From NCBI RefSeq assembly GCF_001686985.1, contig NZ_CP015318.1, positions 1,238,001 through 1,302,000 of the forward strand: a stretch of 64,000 bases of DNA, in the 5' to 3' direction. Source of the DNA: Mesorhizobium amorphae CCNWGS0123. Lineage in GTDB: Bacteria > Pseudomonadota > Alphaproteobacteria > Rhizobiales > Rhizobiaceae. This document shows, piece by piece, positions 1-9,054 of the stretch. Under the pieces are notes generated by a model, which saw nothing but the letters and a program-made list of their open reading frames with translations, was not told the DNA's origin and did not search any database. The translations under genes and the position numbers were made by a program. How positions within the stretch are numbered: the first letter of the stretch is position 1; every line of letters begins with the position of its first letter.

Positions 1-1
1 C

Positions 2-838
2 GTAGGCCCGGCCATGATCATCCTCACCATCTATCTCATCTACCCGGTGGTCGAGACGCTGAGGCTGTCTTTCCTCGATCGCGGCGGCGGCAGTTTCGTC
101 GGCTTCGCCAACTACGAATGGGCATTCGGCGACCGCGAATTCCGCAACTCGATCCTCAACAACATCGTCTGGCTGGCGGTGGTGCCGGCCGCCTGTACCT
201 TCCTCGGGCTGATCATCGCCGTGCTCACCGACAAGATCTGGTGGGGCACGATCGCCAAGAGCCTGATCTTCCTGCCGCTGGCGATCTCCTTCGTCGGCGC
301 CAGCGTCATCTGGAAGTTCATCTACGAATATCGCGGCGAGGGCCAGGTGCAGATCGGCCTGCTCAACGCCATCATCCAGTATTTCGGCGGCCAGCCGCAG
401 GTCTGGATATCGCTGCCGTTCTGGAACAATTTCTTCCTGATGATCATCCTGATCTGGATCCAGACCGGCTTTGCCATGGTCATCCTGTCATCGGCGCTGC
501 GCGGTATTCCGGAAGAGACGCTGGAGGCCGCTGTCATCGACGGCGCCAACCCGTTCCAGATCTTCTGGAAGATCATGGTGCCGCAGATCTGGGGCACGAT
601 CGCGGTGGTGTGGACCACCATTACCATCCTGGTGCTGAAGGTGTTCGACATCGTGCTGACCATGACCAATGGACAGTGGAACAGCCAGGTGCTGGCCAAT
701 CTGATGTTCGACTGGATGTTCCGCGGCGGCGGTGATTTCGGCCGCGGCGCCACCATCGCCATCATCATCATGATCGCCGTCATTCCGATCATGGTCTGGA
801 ACATCCGCCAGGCCAACAAAGAGACGGGAGGGCACTGA
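2..838 (+). CDS. aglF: AglF-like alpha-glucoside ABC transporter permease, 5' truncated by window edge
   Basis: Inner-membrane permease of a sugar ABC importer. The frame is open from base 2 and has no credible start of its own; the ATG at 14 lies inside what looks like the first membrane helix, so the true start is upstream. Several hydrophobic helices are visible, and the EAA-type loop that contacts the ATPase reads EETLEAAVIDGANPF (about bases 512-556). The stop is one base before the next gene, so the two are co-translated. The agl assignment rests on the order permease, permease, alpha-glucosidase, ATPase seen in Sinorhizobium agl operons. The binding protein gene (aglE) would lie upstream of the window. 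Confidence 0.88.
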   Translation, partial: VGPAMIILTIYLIYPVVETLRLSFLDRGGGSFVGFANYEWAFGDREFRNSILNNIVWLAVVPAACTFLGLIIAVLTDKIWWGTIAKSLIFLPLAISFVGASVIWKFIYEYRGEGQVQIGLLNAIIQYFGGQPQVWISLPFWNNFFLMIILIWIQTGFAMVILSSALRGIPEETLEAAVIDGANPFQIFWKIMVPQIWGTIAVVWTTITILVLKVFDIVLTMTNGQWNSQVLANLMFDWMFRGGGDFGRGATIAIIIMIAVIPIMVWNIRQANKETGGH

Positions 839-839
839 G

Positions 840-1994
840 ATGGCCGTCGCAACCGGAAAGTCGTTTGCCAGCCGCTTCGGCGTCCACATCGCGGTGCTGA
901 TCTTCGTGGCGATCTGGACCGTGCCGACGCTCGGCATCCTCGTCTCGTCGCTGCGCGACAAGGACCAGATCATCGCTTCCGGCTGGTGGAACTCGTTCGC
1001 CAGCTCCAGCCAGACCGAAGCCGGCCGATTGCCGCCGGCCTCGGCGCAAGTCGAGAAGGACGGCAAGTTCGTGCTTGCCGGCAATATCTTCGGTGAGGGT
1101 GCTGCCCGCAACATCAGCGCCTTCGGCGTCAAGTCGGCCGCACCGACGCAATATCCGGCCGGCACGACCGCCGATCTCGGCGACGGCGTGACCTTGCAGC
1201 TCAACGCCGACGGCACCTTCGTCATGGGCTCGCCAAAAGCCTTCGAGGGCGATCGCGGCCAGCGCGTCTATTATGCGTCGTCGGCACCGCCGAAATTCAC
1301 CACCGACAACTACCGGACGGTGCTGTTTTCGGAAGGCATCGGCCGCTCCTTCATGAACTCGCTCACCGTCACCATTCCGGCGACTGTCATCCCGATCCTG
1401 ATCGCGGCCTTCGCCGCCTACGCGCTGGCCTGGATGCGCTTTCCCGGCCGGGCGTTGCTGATAGCCGTCATCATCGGCCTGCTGGTCGTGCCGCTGCAGA
1501 TGTCGCTGATCCCGCTGCTGAAGCTCTACAACGGCGTCGGTACCTTCTTCGGCGTGCCGTCGAAGACCTATCTGGGCATCTGGCTTGCGCATACCGGCTT
1601 CGGCCTGCCCTTCGCCATCTATCTGCTCAGGAGCTACATTGCCGGCCTGCCGCGCGAGATCATGGAATCGGCGCGCATCGACGGCGCCAGCGATTTCGAG
1701 ATTTTCGTCAAGATCGTGCTGCCGCTGTCGTTCCCGGTGCTCGCCTCGTTTGCCATCTTCCAATTCCTGTGGGTATGGAACGATCTCCTGGTCGCGATGG
1801 TTTTCCTTGGTACCGAGGGGGATCAGATCGTGCTGACCGCCAAGCTCAACGCGTTGCTCGGCTCGCGCGGCGGCGACTGGGAGATCCTCACGACATCGGC
1901 GTTCGTGACCATTATCGTGCCGCTGATCGTGTTCTTCTCGCTGCAGCGCTATTTCGTACGCGGGCTGCTTGCCGGCTCGGTGAAAGGAGGTTGA
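840..1994 (+). CDS. aglG: AglG-like alpha-glucoside ABC transporter permease
   Basis: Second inner-membrane permease, 384 aa, partner of the gene just upstream (ATG two bases after its TGA). The first helix is followed by an unusually long non-hydrophobic stretch (about residues 45-155) before the next helix; such a periplasmic insertion is normal for MalG/AglG-type permeases and explains the length compared with about 280 aa for short permeases. The EAA loop reads EIMESARIDGASDFEIF. It should form the channel with AglF and bind AglK on the cytoplasmic side. Substrate (sucrose, maltose, trehalose type alpha-glucosides) is inferred from the neighbouring glucosidase. Confidence 0.9.
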   Translation: MAVATGKSFASRFGVHIAVLIFVAIWTVPTLGILVSSLRDKDQIIASGWWNSFASSSQTEAGRLPPASAQVEKDGKFVLAGNIFGEGAARNISAFGVKSAAPTQYPAGTTADLGDGVTLQLNADGTFVMGSPKAFEGDRGQRVYYASSAPPKFTTDNYRTVLFSEGIGRSFMNSLTVTIPATVIPILIAAFAAYALAWMRFPGRALLIAVIIGLLVVPLQMSLIPLLKLYNGVGTFFGVPSKTYLGIWLAHTGFGLPFAIYLLRSYIAGLPREIMESARIDGASDFEIFVKIVLPLSFPVLASFAIFQFLWVWNDLLVAMVFLGTEGDQIVLTAKLNALLGSRGGDWEILTTSAFVTIIVPLIVFFSLQRYFVRGLLAGSVKGG

Positions 1995-1999
1995 GAGTA

Positions 2000-3664
2000 A
2001 TGCAATCGGCTTTGAAGGTGACATCCAGACCGGACCCCGCCGTCGATCGTGACTGGTGGCGGGGCGCGGTGATCTACCAGATCTATCCGCGTTCCTATCA
2101 GGACTCCAACAGCGACGGCATCGGCGACCTTAAAGGCATTGTCCAACGGCTGCCCTACATCGCATCGCTCGGCGTTGACGCCATCTGGATCTCGCCCTTC
2201 TTCAAGTCGCCGATGAAGGATTTCGGCTACGACGTGTCGGACTATTGCGACGTCGACCCGATGTTCGGCACGCTGGCCGATTTCGACGCGCTGACGGCGG
2301 AAGCGCACCGGCTGGGCCTCAAGGTGATGATCGACGAGGTGCTGTCGCACACCGCCGACATCCATCCGTGGTTCAAGGAAAGCCGCTCGAGCCGCACCAA
2401 TGCAAAGGCCGACTGGTATGTCTGGGCCGATGCAAAACCCGACGGCACGCCGCCCAACAATTGGCTGTCGATCTTCGGAGGTTCGGCCTGGCAGTGGGAC
2501 ACCAGCCGCCAGCAATACTACCTGCACAATTTCCTGGCCGAGCAGCCCGATCTCAACTTCCACAACTCGGAAGTCCAGGACGCACTGCTCGACGTCACCC
2601 GCTTCTGGCTGGAGCGCGGCGTCGACGGTTTCCGCCTCGACACCATCAATTTCTACTTCCACAGCCAAGGGCTGGAGAACAACCCGCCGCTGCCGCCGGA
2701 AGAGCGCAACGACCAGACGGCGCCGGCGGTCAACCCCTACAATTACCAGGACCATCTCTACGACAAGAGCCGCCCCGAAAACCTCGGTTTTCTGGAACGC
2801 TTCCGCGCGTTGCTCGACGAGTATCCGGCACAGGCCGCGGTCGGCGAAGTCGGCGATTCGCAGCGCGGGCTGGAAGTGGTGGCGGCCTACACCGCCGGCG
2901 GCAAACGCGTGCATATGTGCTATTCGTTCGACTTCCTGGCGCCTGAAAAGATCAGCGCCGCCAAGGTACGCTCGGTTCTGGAAGCCTTCGGCAAGGTCGC
3001 CAGCGATGGCTGGTCATGCTGGGCCTTCTCCAATCACGACGTGATGCGGCCGGCCTCGCGCTGGGCCGCCGGCGAAGTCGATCCGACCGCCTATCTCAAG
3101 GTCATCTCGGCACTGCTGATGTCGCTGCGCGGTTCGGTCTGCATCTATCAGGGCGAGGAGCTCGGGCTGGGCGAGGCGGAGCTCCAGTTCGAGGACCTGC
3201 AGGATCCCTACGGCATCCGCTTCTGGCCGGAGTTCAAGGGCCGCGATGGCTGCCGCACGCCGATGGTATGGGATGCCGCCGCCAGGAACGGCGGCTTCTC
3301 GACCGCCAAGCCCTGGCTGCCGGTGCCAGGCAAGCATCTCTCGCAAGCGGTCAACGTGCAGCAGGGCGACGTCAACTCGCTGCTCGAGCACTACCGGCGC
3401 TTTCTCGCCTTTCGCCGCCAGCATCCGGCGCTAGCCAAGGGCGACATCACCTTCATCGAAAGCGAGGGCGACACCGTCGCCTTCACCCGCCGCGAGGGCA
3501 ACGAGCAGGTCGTCTGCGTCTTCAACCTGGGCAGCAAGCCGGCCGAGGTCGCCCTCGGCGGCCAGGCGCTGCAGCCCTTGGCCGGGCACGGCTTTTCAGG
3601 ACAGTCTGGCACAGGCTCGGTCCGCCTCGGCGGCTACGGCGCCTGGTTCGGGCGCATCGATTAA
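2000..3664 (+). CDS. aglA: alpha-glucosidase, GH13 family (AglA)
   Basis: Cytoplasmic hydrolase splitting imported alpha-glucosides into monosaccharides; 554 aa, normal for GH13 oligo-1,6-/alpha-glucosidases. The longer open frame from 1769 overlaps aglG; ATG 2000 is chosen because AAAGGAGG (1983-1990) sits at good spacing. The GH13 signature is complete: N-terminal YQIYPRSYQDSNSDGIGDL, nucleophile D214 in GFRLDTINF, acid/base E283 in AVGEVGD, and transition-state D347 in SNHDVMR. No signal peptide, consistent with action after uptake. It sits between transporter subunits of one operon. Confidence 0.93.
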   Translation: MQSALKVTSRPDPAVDRDWWRGAVIYQIYPRSYQDSNSDGIGDLKGIVQRLPYIASLGVDAIWISPFFKSPMKDFGYDVSDYCDVDPMFGTLADFDALTAEAHRLGLKVMIDEVLSHTADIHPWFKESRSSRTNAKADWYVWADAKPDGTPPNNWLSIFGGSAWQWDTSRQQYYLHNFLAEQPDLNFHNSEVQDALLDVTRFWLERGVDGFRLDTINFYFHSQGLENNPPLPPEERNDQTAPAVNPYNYQDHLYDKSRPENLGFLERFRALLDEYPAQAAVGEVGDSQRGLEVVAAYTAGGKRVHMCYSFDFLAPEKISAAKVRSVLEAFGKVASDGWSCWAFSNHDVMRPASRWAAGEVDPTAYLKVISALLMSLRGSVCIYQGEELGLGEAELQFEDLQDPYGIRFWPEFKGRDGCRTPMVWDAAARNGGFSTAKPWLPVPGKHLSQAVNVQQGDVNSLLEHYRRFLAFRRQHPALAKGDITFIESEGDTVAFTRREGNEQVVCVFNLGSKPAEVALGGQALQPLAGHGFSGQSGTGSVRLGGYGAWFGRID

Positions 3665-3691
3665 TTCGCAGAGAACCACAGGGAGGAAATC

Positions 3692-4802
<1,111 letters not shown>

Positions 4803-4804
<2 letters not shown>

Positions 4805-4905
4805 AGCAATTCCAGGAAAAGTGTGAAACGGTTTTCCGTCCGGAATTGCGTAAAAACAAAGAGATAGAGCGGTTCCGCGTTTCCGTGAAATGATGAACCG
4901 CTCTA
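4803..4905. repeat. rhizobial intergenic palindromic repeat (RIME-like)
   Basis: Two consecutive palindromic modules directly after the aglK stop. The first has arms GAGCAATTCC and GGAATTGCGT around AAAGTGTGAAACGGTTTTCCG; the second has perfect 11-base arms TAGAGCGGTTC (4865-4875) and GAACCGCTCTA (4895-4905). I recognise this as a family common in Rhizobiales intergenic DNA. Related elements lie near 7.9, 24.0, 29.0 and 41.3 kb. Confidence 0.75.
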
Positions 4906-4931
4906 ACGTCAGGCCATTCGGCATCGCATAG

Positions 4932-4968
4932 AAACAAGAGCGGCGGGCCAGGCCCGCCGCTCTTGTTT
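4932..4968. terminator. strong two-way terminator hairpin
   Basis: Perfect 18-bp inverted repeat (4932-4949 and 4951-4968) with a GC-rich core GGCGGGCC/GGCCCGCC and A/T ends giving a short U run on either strand. It lies between the convergent aglK unit and the first DUF680-like gene, so it probably ends transcription from both sides. Confidence 0.8.
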
Positions 4969-4986
4969 TGCTAGCAACTTCGGCGG

Positions 4987-5226
4987 TTAGTGATTGCCGA
5001 AGAGGTTGCGGTCGCTGCCCTGGGGAGCTGACTTTTGCACGTCGCCCGACGAATTCAGCAGCTTGTAGACCGGCGACTCGGTGTTGCGCACCGACGAGGT
5101 CTGCGTGGTGTCGATGTTGGCGGTCGTCTGCTTGTTGACGGCACTCGAACCAACATTGTCGTTGCGGGCATAGGCGCTGCCGGCGGCGATCAGAAGCGCG
5201 GCGGCGGTAAGAGCGATCTTCTTCAT
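4987..5226 (-). CDS. small secreted DUF680-like protein, paralogue 1
   Basis: 79-aa protein of unknown function, predicted to be exported: MKKIALTAAALLIAAGSAYA is a classic Sec signal peptide, leaving about 59 hydrophilic residues with no cysteine. The reading frame opens upstream at 5268, but ATG 5226 starts the signal peptide and has AGGAGTCC just ahead of it. The C-terminus QGSDRNLFGNH is nearly identical in the two paralogues upstream. The mature region between is divergent from the other two. I assign it to the Mesorhizobium family known as DUF680 by recall, not by a search. Confidence 0.82.
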   Translation of the reverse strand: MKKIALTAAALLIAAGSAYARNDNVGSSAVNKQTTANIDTTQTSSVRNTESPVYKLLNSSGDVQKSAPQGSDRNLFGNH

Positions 5227-5259
5227 TTTAGGACTCCTGGATTTCGTATCCACAAGCAC

Positions 5260-5276
5260 GGCGGGCAAGCCCCGCC
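5260..5276 (-). terminator. GC-rich hairpin between small paralogues
   Basis: Inverted repeat GGCGGG/CCCGCC with a five-base loop, just downstream of the gene at 5296-5502 on the minus strand. No U run, so it may be an RNA-stabilising hairpin or a weak terminator. Confidence 0.4.
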
Positions 5277-5295
5277 TTGCGGATGGGATCGGCTG

Positions 5296-5502
5296 TTAGT
5301 TGTTGCCGAACAGGTTGCGGTCGCTGCCCTGGTTGGCAGGCTTCTCGGCAGCCGGCTCCGACTTCTTGATCGAAGCGGTGTACGAGCTGTCGACTGCAGC
5401 AGCCGGCTGGTTGGAGCCTTTGGAGCCATAGTTGTCGCTGCCGGCGAAAGCGCTGCCGGAAATGGCCAGAACGGCGGCGGTGGCAAGGATGAACTTTTTC
5501 AT
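5296..5502 (-). CDS. small secreted DUF680-like protein, paralogue 2
   Basis: 68-aa predicted periplasmic or secreted protein. Signal peptide MKKFILATAAVLAISGSAFA, then GSDNYGSKGSNQPAAAVDSS and the shared end QGSDRNLFGNN. Very similar to the next paralogue (same GSDNYGS start of the mature chain, same TASIKK block), so these two are a more recent duplication than paralogue 1. Role unknown; small size, no cysteine and no membrane helix beyond the signal argue for a soluble periplasmic peptide. Confidence 0.83.
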   Translation of the reverse strand: MKKFILATAAVLAISGSAFAGSDNYGSKGSNQPAAAVDSSYTASIKKSEPAAEKPANQGSDRNLFGNN

Positions 5503-5532
5503 GTCAAATATTCCTGAATTTTGATGTCCCGG

Positions 5533-5553
5533 GCGGCAGGCCCTGCCTGCCGC
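5533..5553 (-). terminator. GC-rich hairpin between small paralogues
   Basis: Perfect 8-bp inverted repeat GCGGCAGG/CCTGCCGC with loop CCCTG, downstream of the gene at 5573-5779 on the minus strand. Each of the three small genes is thus followed by its own hairpin, suggesting separate or attenuated transcripts. Confidence 0.45.
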
Positions 5554-5572
5554 TTCTTAGCCGGAGACAGGC

Positions 5573-5779
5573 TTAGTTGTTGCCGAAGAGGTTACGGTCG
5601 CTGCCCTGAACGACGGGCTGGTTGTCGGCATGAGCCGGCTTCTTGATCGAAGCGGTGTGCGAGCTGTCGACCGTGGCGGCAGGCTGGTTCGCACTGTTGG
5701 AACCATAATTGTCGCTACCAGCGAAGGCGCTGCCGGAAATGGCCAGAAGGGCGGCGGCAGTGAGAACAATCTTTTTCAT
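5573..5779 (-). CDS. small secreted DUF680-like protein, paralogue 3
   Basis: 68-aa predicted exported protein, first gene of the tandem array in its direction of transcription. Signal peptide MKKIVLTAAALLAISGSAFA, then GSDNYGSNSANQPAATVDSS, a TASIKK block and the invariant end QGSDRNLFGNN. An AT-rich region with its promoter lies upstream (above 5780). Function unknown; the retained C-terminal 10 residues across all three copies suggest that this end, not the signal region alone, is under selection. Confidence 0.83.
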   Translation of the reverse strand: MKKIVLTAAALLAISGSAFAGSDNYGSNSANQPAATVDSSHTASIKKPAHADNQPVVQGSDRNLFGNN

Positions 5780-6319
5780 TTTTTAATACTCCAGTATTTT
5801 AGCTTTTCCGTCCGTCTAGCGGCGTGTCTTGGGAAGGAAATCGCGTCGTTCGGACAGCCCCGATGTGGGAAAGCCAGGTGGCGGTTTCCAATCACGAAGT
5901 TGTTCCGATTGGACCATGACTCTGCATCTTGAAATTGTACCAGAGCCTGCTACCACCGAGACTTTTATCAACTTTATCAATTGGTTATAAAAATCCACTT
6001 ATGCATCACCAACTGTGTCGGAGTGCCAGCGTTCACACTGTCCTGCACGCACCGTCAACAGAAACGAACCGTTCGGTTCGATTTTAGAATCCTCTAATAG
6101 TCACTTTTCGATACTGTTAACCAACCTTGACGCCGGCTAAGCCCGATAGGCGGGCGATTCGTGACGGCGCCAGTGCGGCAAAAGCGAAGGTCGGCCTCCA
6201 GAAGATCGGCCTGCAGGAGATGGCTGCGGTATTCACCTTCCGTGTCGCGCCCGCATGGATGCGATGTCGCTTTCATGCCGACACCGAACCGGCCGTCGTG
6301 ATTAGATCATGGCATCTCA
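5780..6319. other. long intergenic region, no supported gene
   Basis: 540 bases between the small-gene array (leftward) and the cobalamin riboswitch (rightward). It must hold two divergent promoters. The 5935-6130 stretch is clearly more AT-rich than the surroundings and contains the palindrome described separately. Short open frames here lack ribosome-binding sites and protein-like composition. Confidence 0.6.
6065..6080. promoter_or_regulatory. operator-like palindrome CGAACCGTTCGGTTCG
   Basis: Inverted repeat CGAACCG-TT-CGGTTCG flanked by A and T runs. Shape and length resemble TetR-family operators. It sits about 285 bases upstream of the small-gene array start and about 255 upstream of the riboswitch, so it could serve either promoter. 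No TetR gene is in the window. Confidence 0.4.
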
Positions 6320-6488
6320 GGTGCCGCTTGGTGACGACGAAGCGGAGAATTGGGAAGCCGGTCAAAACCCGGCGCTGCCCCCGCAACGGTGGTGGAGTTC
6401 AAGTCGCAACGGGAGACCACTGGGCCAGAAGCCTGGGAAGGTGTCGCGACCGTCCGCAAGGACACTCCAGAGCCCGGAAACCAGCCCG
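6320..6488 (+). promoter_or_regulatory. cobalamin (B12) riboswitch
   Basis: The conserved core is plain: GGGAAGCCGGTCAAAACCCG leading into GGCGCTGCCCCCGCAAC (6351-6387), then GACCACTGGGCC (6415-6426), GGGAAGGTG (6435-6443) and the closing GAGCCCGGAAACCAGCCC (6470-6487). These are in the right order and spacing for the adenosylcobalamin aptamer. It lies 130 bases upstream of gbcA in the same direction. The expression platform between 6489 and 6617 is not clear by eye; there is a weak hairpin around 6545-6560 but no convincing terminator. Confidence 0.9.
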
Positions 6489-6617
6489 AGATTTCTAGAC
6501 TCGACTGATCGCGGTGGGCGGTCAAGAGGTGGATGGTGCATGTCTGGCCTGGCGCCGGGTTGCCGCTAATCTTTCCTCCATCACCACCAGTTCAGTCCTT
6601 GAACACGAGGACAGGAC

Positions 6618-7865
6618 ATGGATGCGCGCAACGACATGCTGAGGCTGCTGCACAGCCGCAAGCAGGGCTACTCGCTGGAACAGCCCTTTTACACCGACGC
6701 CGATTTCTTCAAGCTCGACATGGAACTGATCTGGTATCGCGACTGGCTGTTCATAGGCCATGACTGCGAACTGCCGAAGCCCGGCAGCTTCATCACCGCC
6801 CAGATCGGCGACTATCCGGTCGTGCTGGTGCGCGACCAGCAAGGCAAGATCAACGCCTTTCACAATTCCTGCCGCCATCGCGGCAGTCGCGTCTGCAACA
6901 CCGAGAAGGGCACGGCGGCAAAGCTGGTCTGTCCCTATCACCAGTGGACCTACGAACTCGACGGAAGGCTGTTGTTCGCCCGCCAGATGGCCGATGGTTT
7001 CGACAAGAGCCAGTTCAGCCTGAAGCCGGTCGCTTGCGAAAGCGTCGGCGGCTACATCTTCATCTGCCTGGCCAAGGAGCCGGCGGACTTCGCGCCGATG
7101 CGCGCCCTGGTCGAGCCCTATCTCTTGCCGCACCGACTGCGCGAGGCCAAGGTCGCCTTCGAATCGACCATCGTCGAAAAGGGCAACTGGAAGCTCGTCT
7201 GGGAAAACAACCGCGAGTGCTATCACTGCGCCGGTAACCATCCCGAACTTTGCAAAACCTTCCCCGAGGCACCGACCGTAACCGGCGTTAACGGCGCTGA
7301 GAGTGACCCCGAGATGCTTGCCCACTGGGCGAAATGCGAGGCGGCGGGCCTGCCGAGCAGGTTCCGCATCGACCCGGCCGGGCAGTACCGCGCCACGCGC
7401 GCGCCGCTGCTGCGCGATGCGGTCAGCTACACGATGACGGGCAAGCGGGCGGTGAAGAAGAACCTGTCCGACAGCGTTTCAACCGACCGCATCGGCTCCT
7501 TGCTCCTCTACCACTATCCGACGACATGGAATCACATCCTCGGCGACCATGCCGTCACCTTCCGCGTGCTGCCGATCAGCGCCACGGAAACCGCGGTGAC
7601 GACGAAGTGGCTGGTGCACAAGGATGCGGTCGAGGGCGTCGACTACAGTCTCGAAGAGCTCACCCATGTCTGGACCGAAACCAACGACCAGGACCGCCGC
7701 ATCGTCGAGGAGAACGCCTTCGGCATCCTGTCGCCCGCCTACGAGCCCGGCCCCTATTCGGAGCTGCATGAGGGCGGCGTCATCCAGTTCGTCGAATGGT
7801 ACGCGGCCTTCATCGGCCCGCGCCTTGCCGAAGGCGGCCGGCCGGCGCTGCGCAGCGTCGCCTAG
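6618..7865 (+). CDS. gbcA: Rieske monooxygenase, glycine betaine demethylase oxygenase subunit (GbcA-like)
   Basis: 415-aa terminal oxygenase predicted to remove a methyl group from glycine betaine, giving dimethylglycine and formaldehyde. Rieske cluster ligands are C85-x-H87 (CRHRG) and C105-x2-H108 (CPYH). The mononuclear iron region NNRECYHCAGNHPELC gives H203 and H208 with the bridging acidic E200. It pairs with the reductase gbcB downstream. Related enzymes act on stachydrine or other quaternary amines, so the substrate is inferred; the carnitine-to-betaine locus 17 kb away supports glycine betaine. Position behind a B12 riboswitch predicts lower expression when cobalamin is plentiful. 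Confidence 0.87.
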   Translation: MDARNDMLRLLHSRKQGYSLEQPFYTDADFFKLDMELIWYRDWLFIGHDCELPKPGSFITAQIGDYPVVLVRDQQGKINAFHNSCRHRGSRVCNTEKGTAAKLVCPYHQWTYELDGRLLFARQMADGFDKSQFSLKPVACESVGGYIFICLAKEPADFAPMRALVEPYLLPHRLREAKVAFESTIVEKGNWKLVWENNRECYHCAGNHPELCKTFPEAPTVTGVNGAESDPEMLAHWAKCEAAGLPSRFRIDPAGQYRATRAPLLRDAVSYTMTGKRAVKKNLSDSVSTDRIGSLLLYHYPTTWNHILGDHAVTFRVLPISATETAVTTKWLVHKDAVEGVDYSLEELTHVWTETNDQDRRIVEENAFGILSPAYEPGPYSELHEGGVIQFVEWYAAFIGPRLAEGGRPALRSVA

Positions 7866-7913
7866 CACATGGCGCCCAAAAGTGTTGAGCGGTTTTGGGA
7901 TCACGACATGTGC
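7865..7913. repeat. rhizobial intergenic palindrome between gbcA and gbcB
   Basis: Imperfect palindrome with arms GCACATG and CATGTGC around GCGCCCAAAAGTGTTGAGCGGTTTTGGGA. The core CCCAAAAGTGT-GCGGTTTTGGGA matches the element at 24.0 kb in inverted orientation. It fills most of the 68-base gap inside the gbcAB operon and would fold in the mRNA. Confidence 0.7.
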
Positions 7914-7933
7914 AGAACAAGAAGGGTGAGGGG

Positions 7934-9043
7934 ATGAACGCGATGACCGATCTAGGCCTCTACCGCCACCTCGACGAGATGGCGCCCTGGAACGACAGGC
8001 TGCAGGTGCTGGAGGTGATCGGCGTCGTCGACGAGGCGCCCGACGTCAAGACCTTCACCTTCCGCTCCGACAACCAGACCTGGTTCCGCTACAAGCCGGG
8101 CCAGTTCGTGACGCTCGAACTGCCAACCGCCGGCGGCCCGCTGATGCGCACCTACACGCTGTCGTCGTCGCCGTCGCGGCCGTTTTCGATCGCGGTGACG
8201 GTGAAGGCGCAGGCCGGCAGCCTCGGCACGCGCTGGATGTTCGATCATCTGAAGCCAGGCACCCACGTGAAGGCCTATGGACCGGTGGGCGACTTTTCGC
8301 TGCACAGCCATCCTGCGGCGAAATACCTGTTCATCTCGGCCGGCTCCGGCGTCACGCCGATGATGTCGATGCTGCGCTGGCTGAACGACTGCGCGCCATG
8401 GACCGATGTCGGCTTCGTCAACTGCGCCCGGCGAGCGGAAGAGATCATCTTCCGCAAGGAACTCGAATTGCTGGGCAGCCGCATGCCCGGCCTGTCGCTC
8501 GGCTTCATGATCGAGGAACGGTCAAGCCGTGAAGGCTGGTTCGGCCATATGGGCCGTATCGACGCCATCCGCTTGCCACTGCTGGCGCCCGACTTTCGTG
8601 AGCGAGAGATCTTCTGCTGCGGCCCGGATCCGTTCATGCGCGCGGTGCGCGGCATGCTTGAAGCCTCGGGCTTCGACATGGCCAGATACCACCAGGAAAG
8701 CTTCGCCGCTCCCGCGGTCGAGGAAGTACCGGCGCCGTTTGCCGTCCCGGCGGACGGCGGCACCGGAGTGCCTGCCGAGGCCGTGACCCCGATCCGCTTC
8801 GCGCTTTCGGATGTCGACGCCGAATGCGTTGCCGGGCAGACCGTGCTGCAGACGGCGCGCGCCTCGGGCGTCAGGATCCCCGCGGCCTGCGAATTCGGCC
8901 TGTGCGGAACCTGCAAGGTCAAGAAGGTCTCGGGCGACGTCGAGATGAGCCACAATGGCGGCATTCTCGATCACGAGATCGACGACGGCTTTATCCTGGC
9001 TTGCTGCTCGAAGCCGCTGTCGGCGCTCGAAATCGAGGCCTGA
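7934..9043 (+). CDS. gbcB: glycine betaine demethylase reductase subunit (GbcB-like)
   Basis: 369-aa electron-transfer partner of the Rieske oxygenase. Order of parts: FAD-binding domain with RTYTLSSSPS, NAD(P)-binding domain with SAGSGVTPMMSML and CCGPDPFM, then a C-terminal plant-type [2Fe-2S] ferredoxin domain with CEFGLCGTCKVKK and a final cysteine in LACCSKPL. Start ATG 7934 has AAGGGTGAGG just upstream; the frame is open further upstream through the repeat but that is not coding. Ends 11 bases before a convergent gene. Confidence 0.9.
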   Translation: MNAMTDLGLYRHLDEMAPWNDRLQVLEVIGVVDEAPDVKTFTFRSDNQTWFRYKPGQFVTLELPTAGGPLMRTYTLSSSPSRPFSIAVTVKAQAGSLGTRWMFDHLKPGTHVKAYGPVGDFSLHSHPAAKYLFISAGSGVTPMMSMLRWLNDCAPWTDVGFVNCARRAEEIIFRKELELLGSRMPGLSLGFMIEERSSREGWFGHMGRIDAIRLPLLAPDFREREIFCCGPDPFMRAVRGMLEASGFDMARYHQESFAAPAVEEVPAPFAVPADGGTGVPAEAVTPIRFALSDVDAECVAGQTVLQTARASGVRIPAACEFGLCGTCKVKKVSGDVEMSHNGGILDHEIDDGFILACCSKPLSALEIEA

Positions 9044-9054
9044 AGCGTAGCGGT

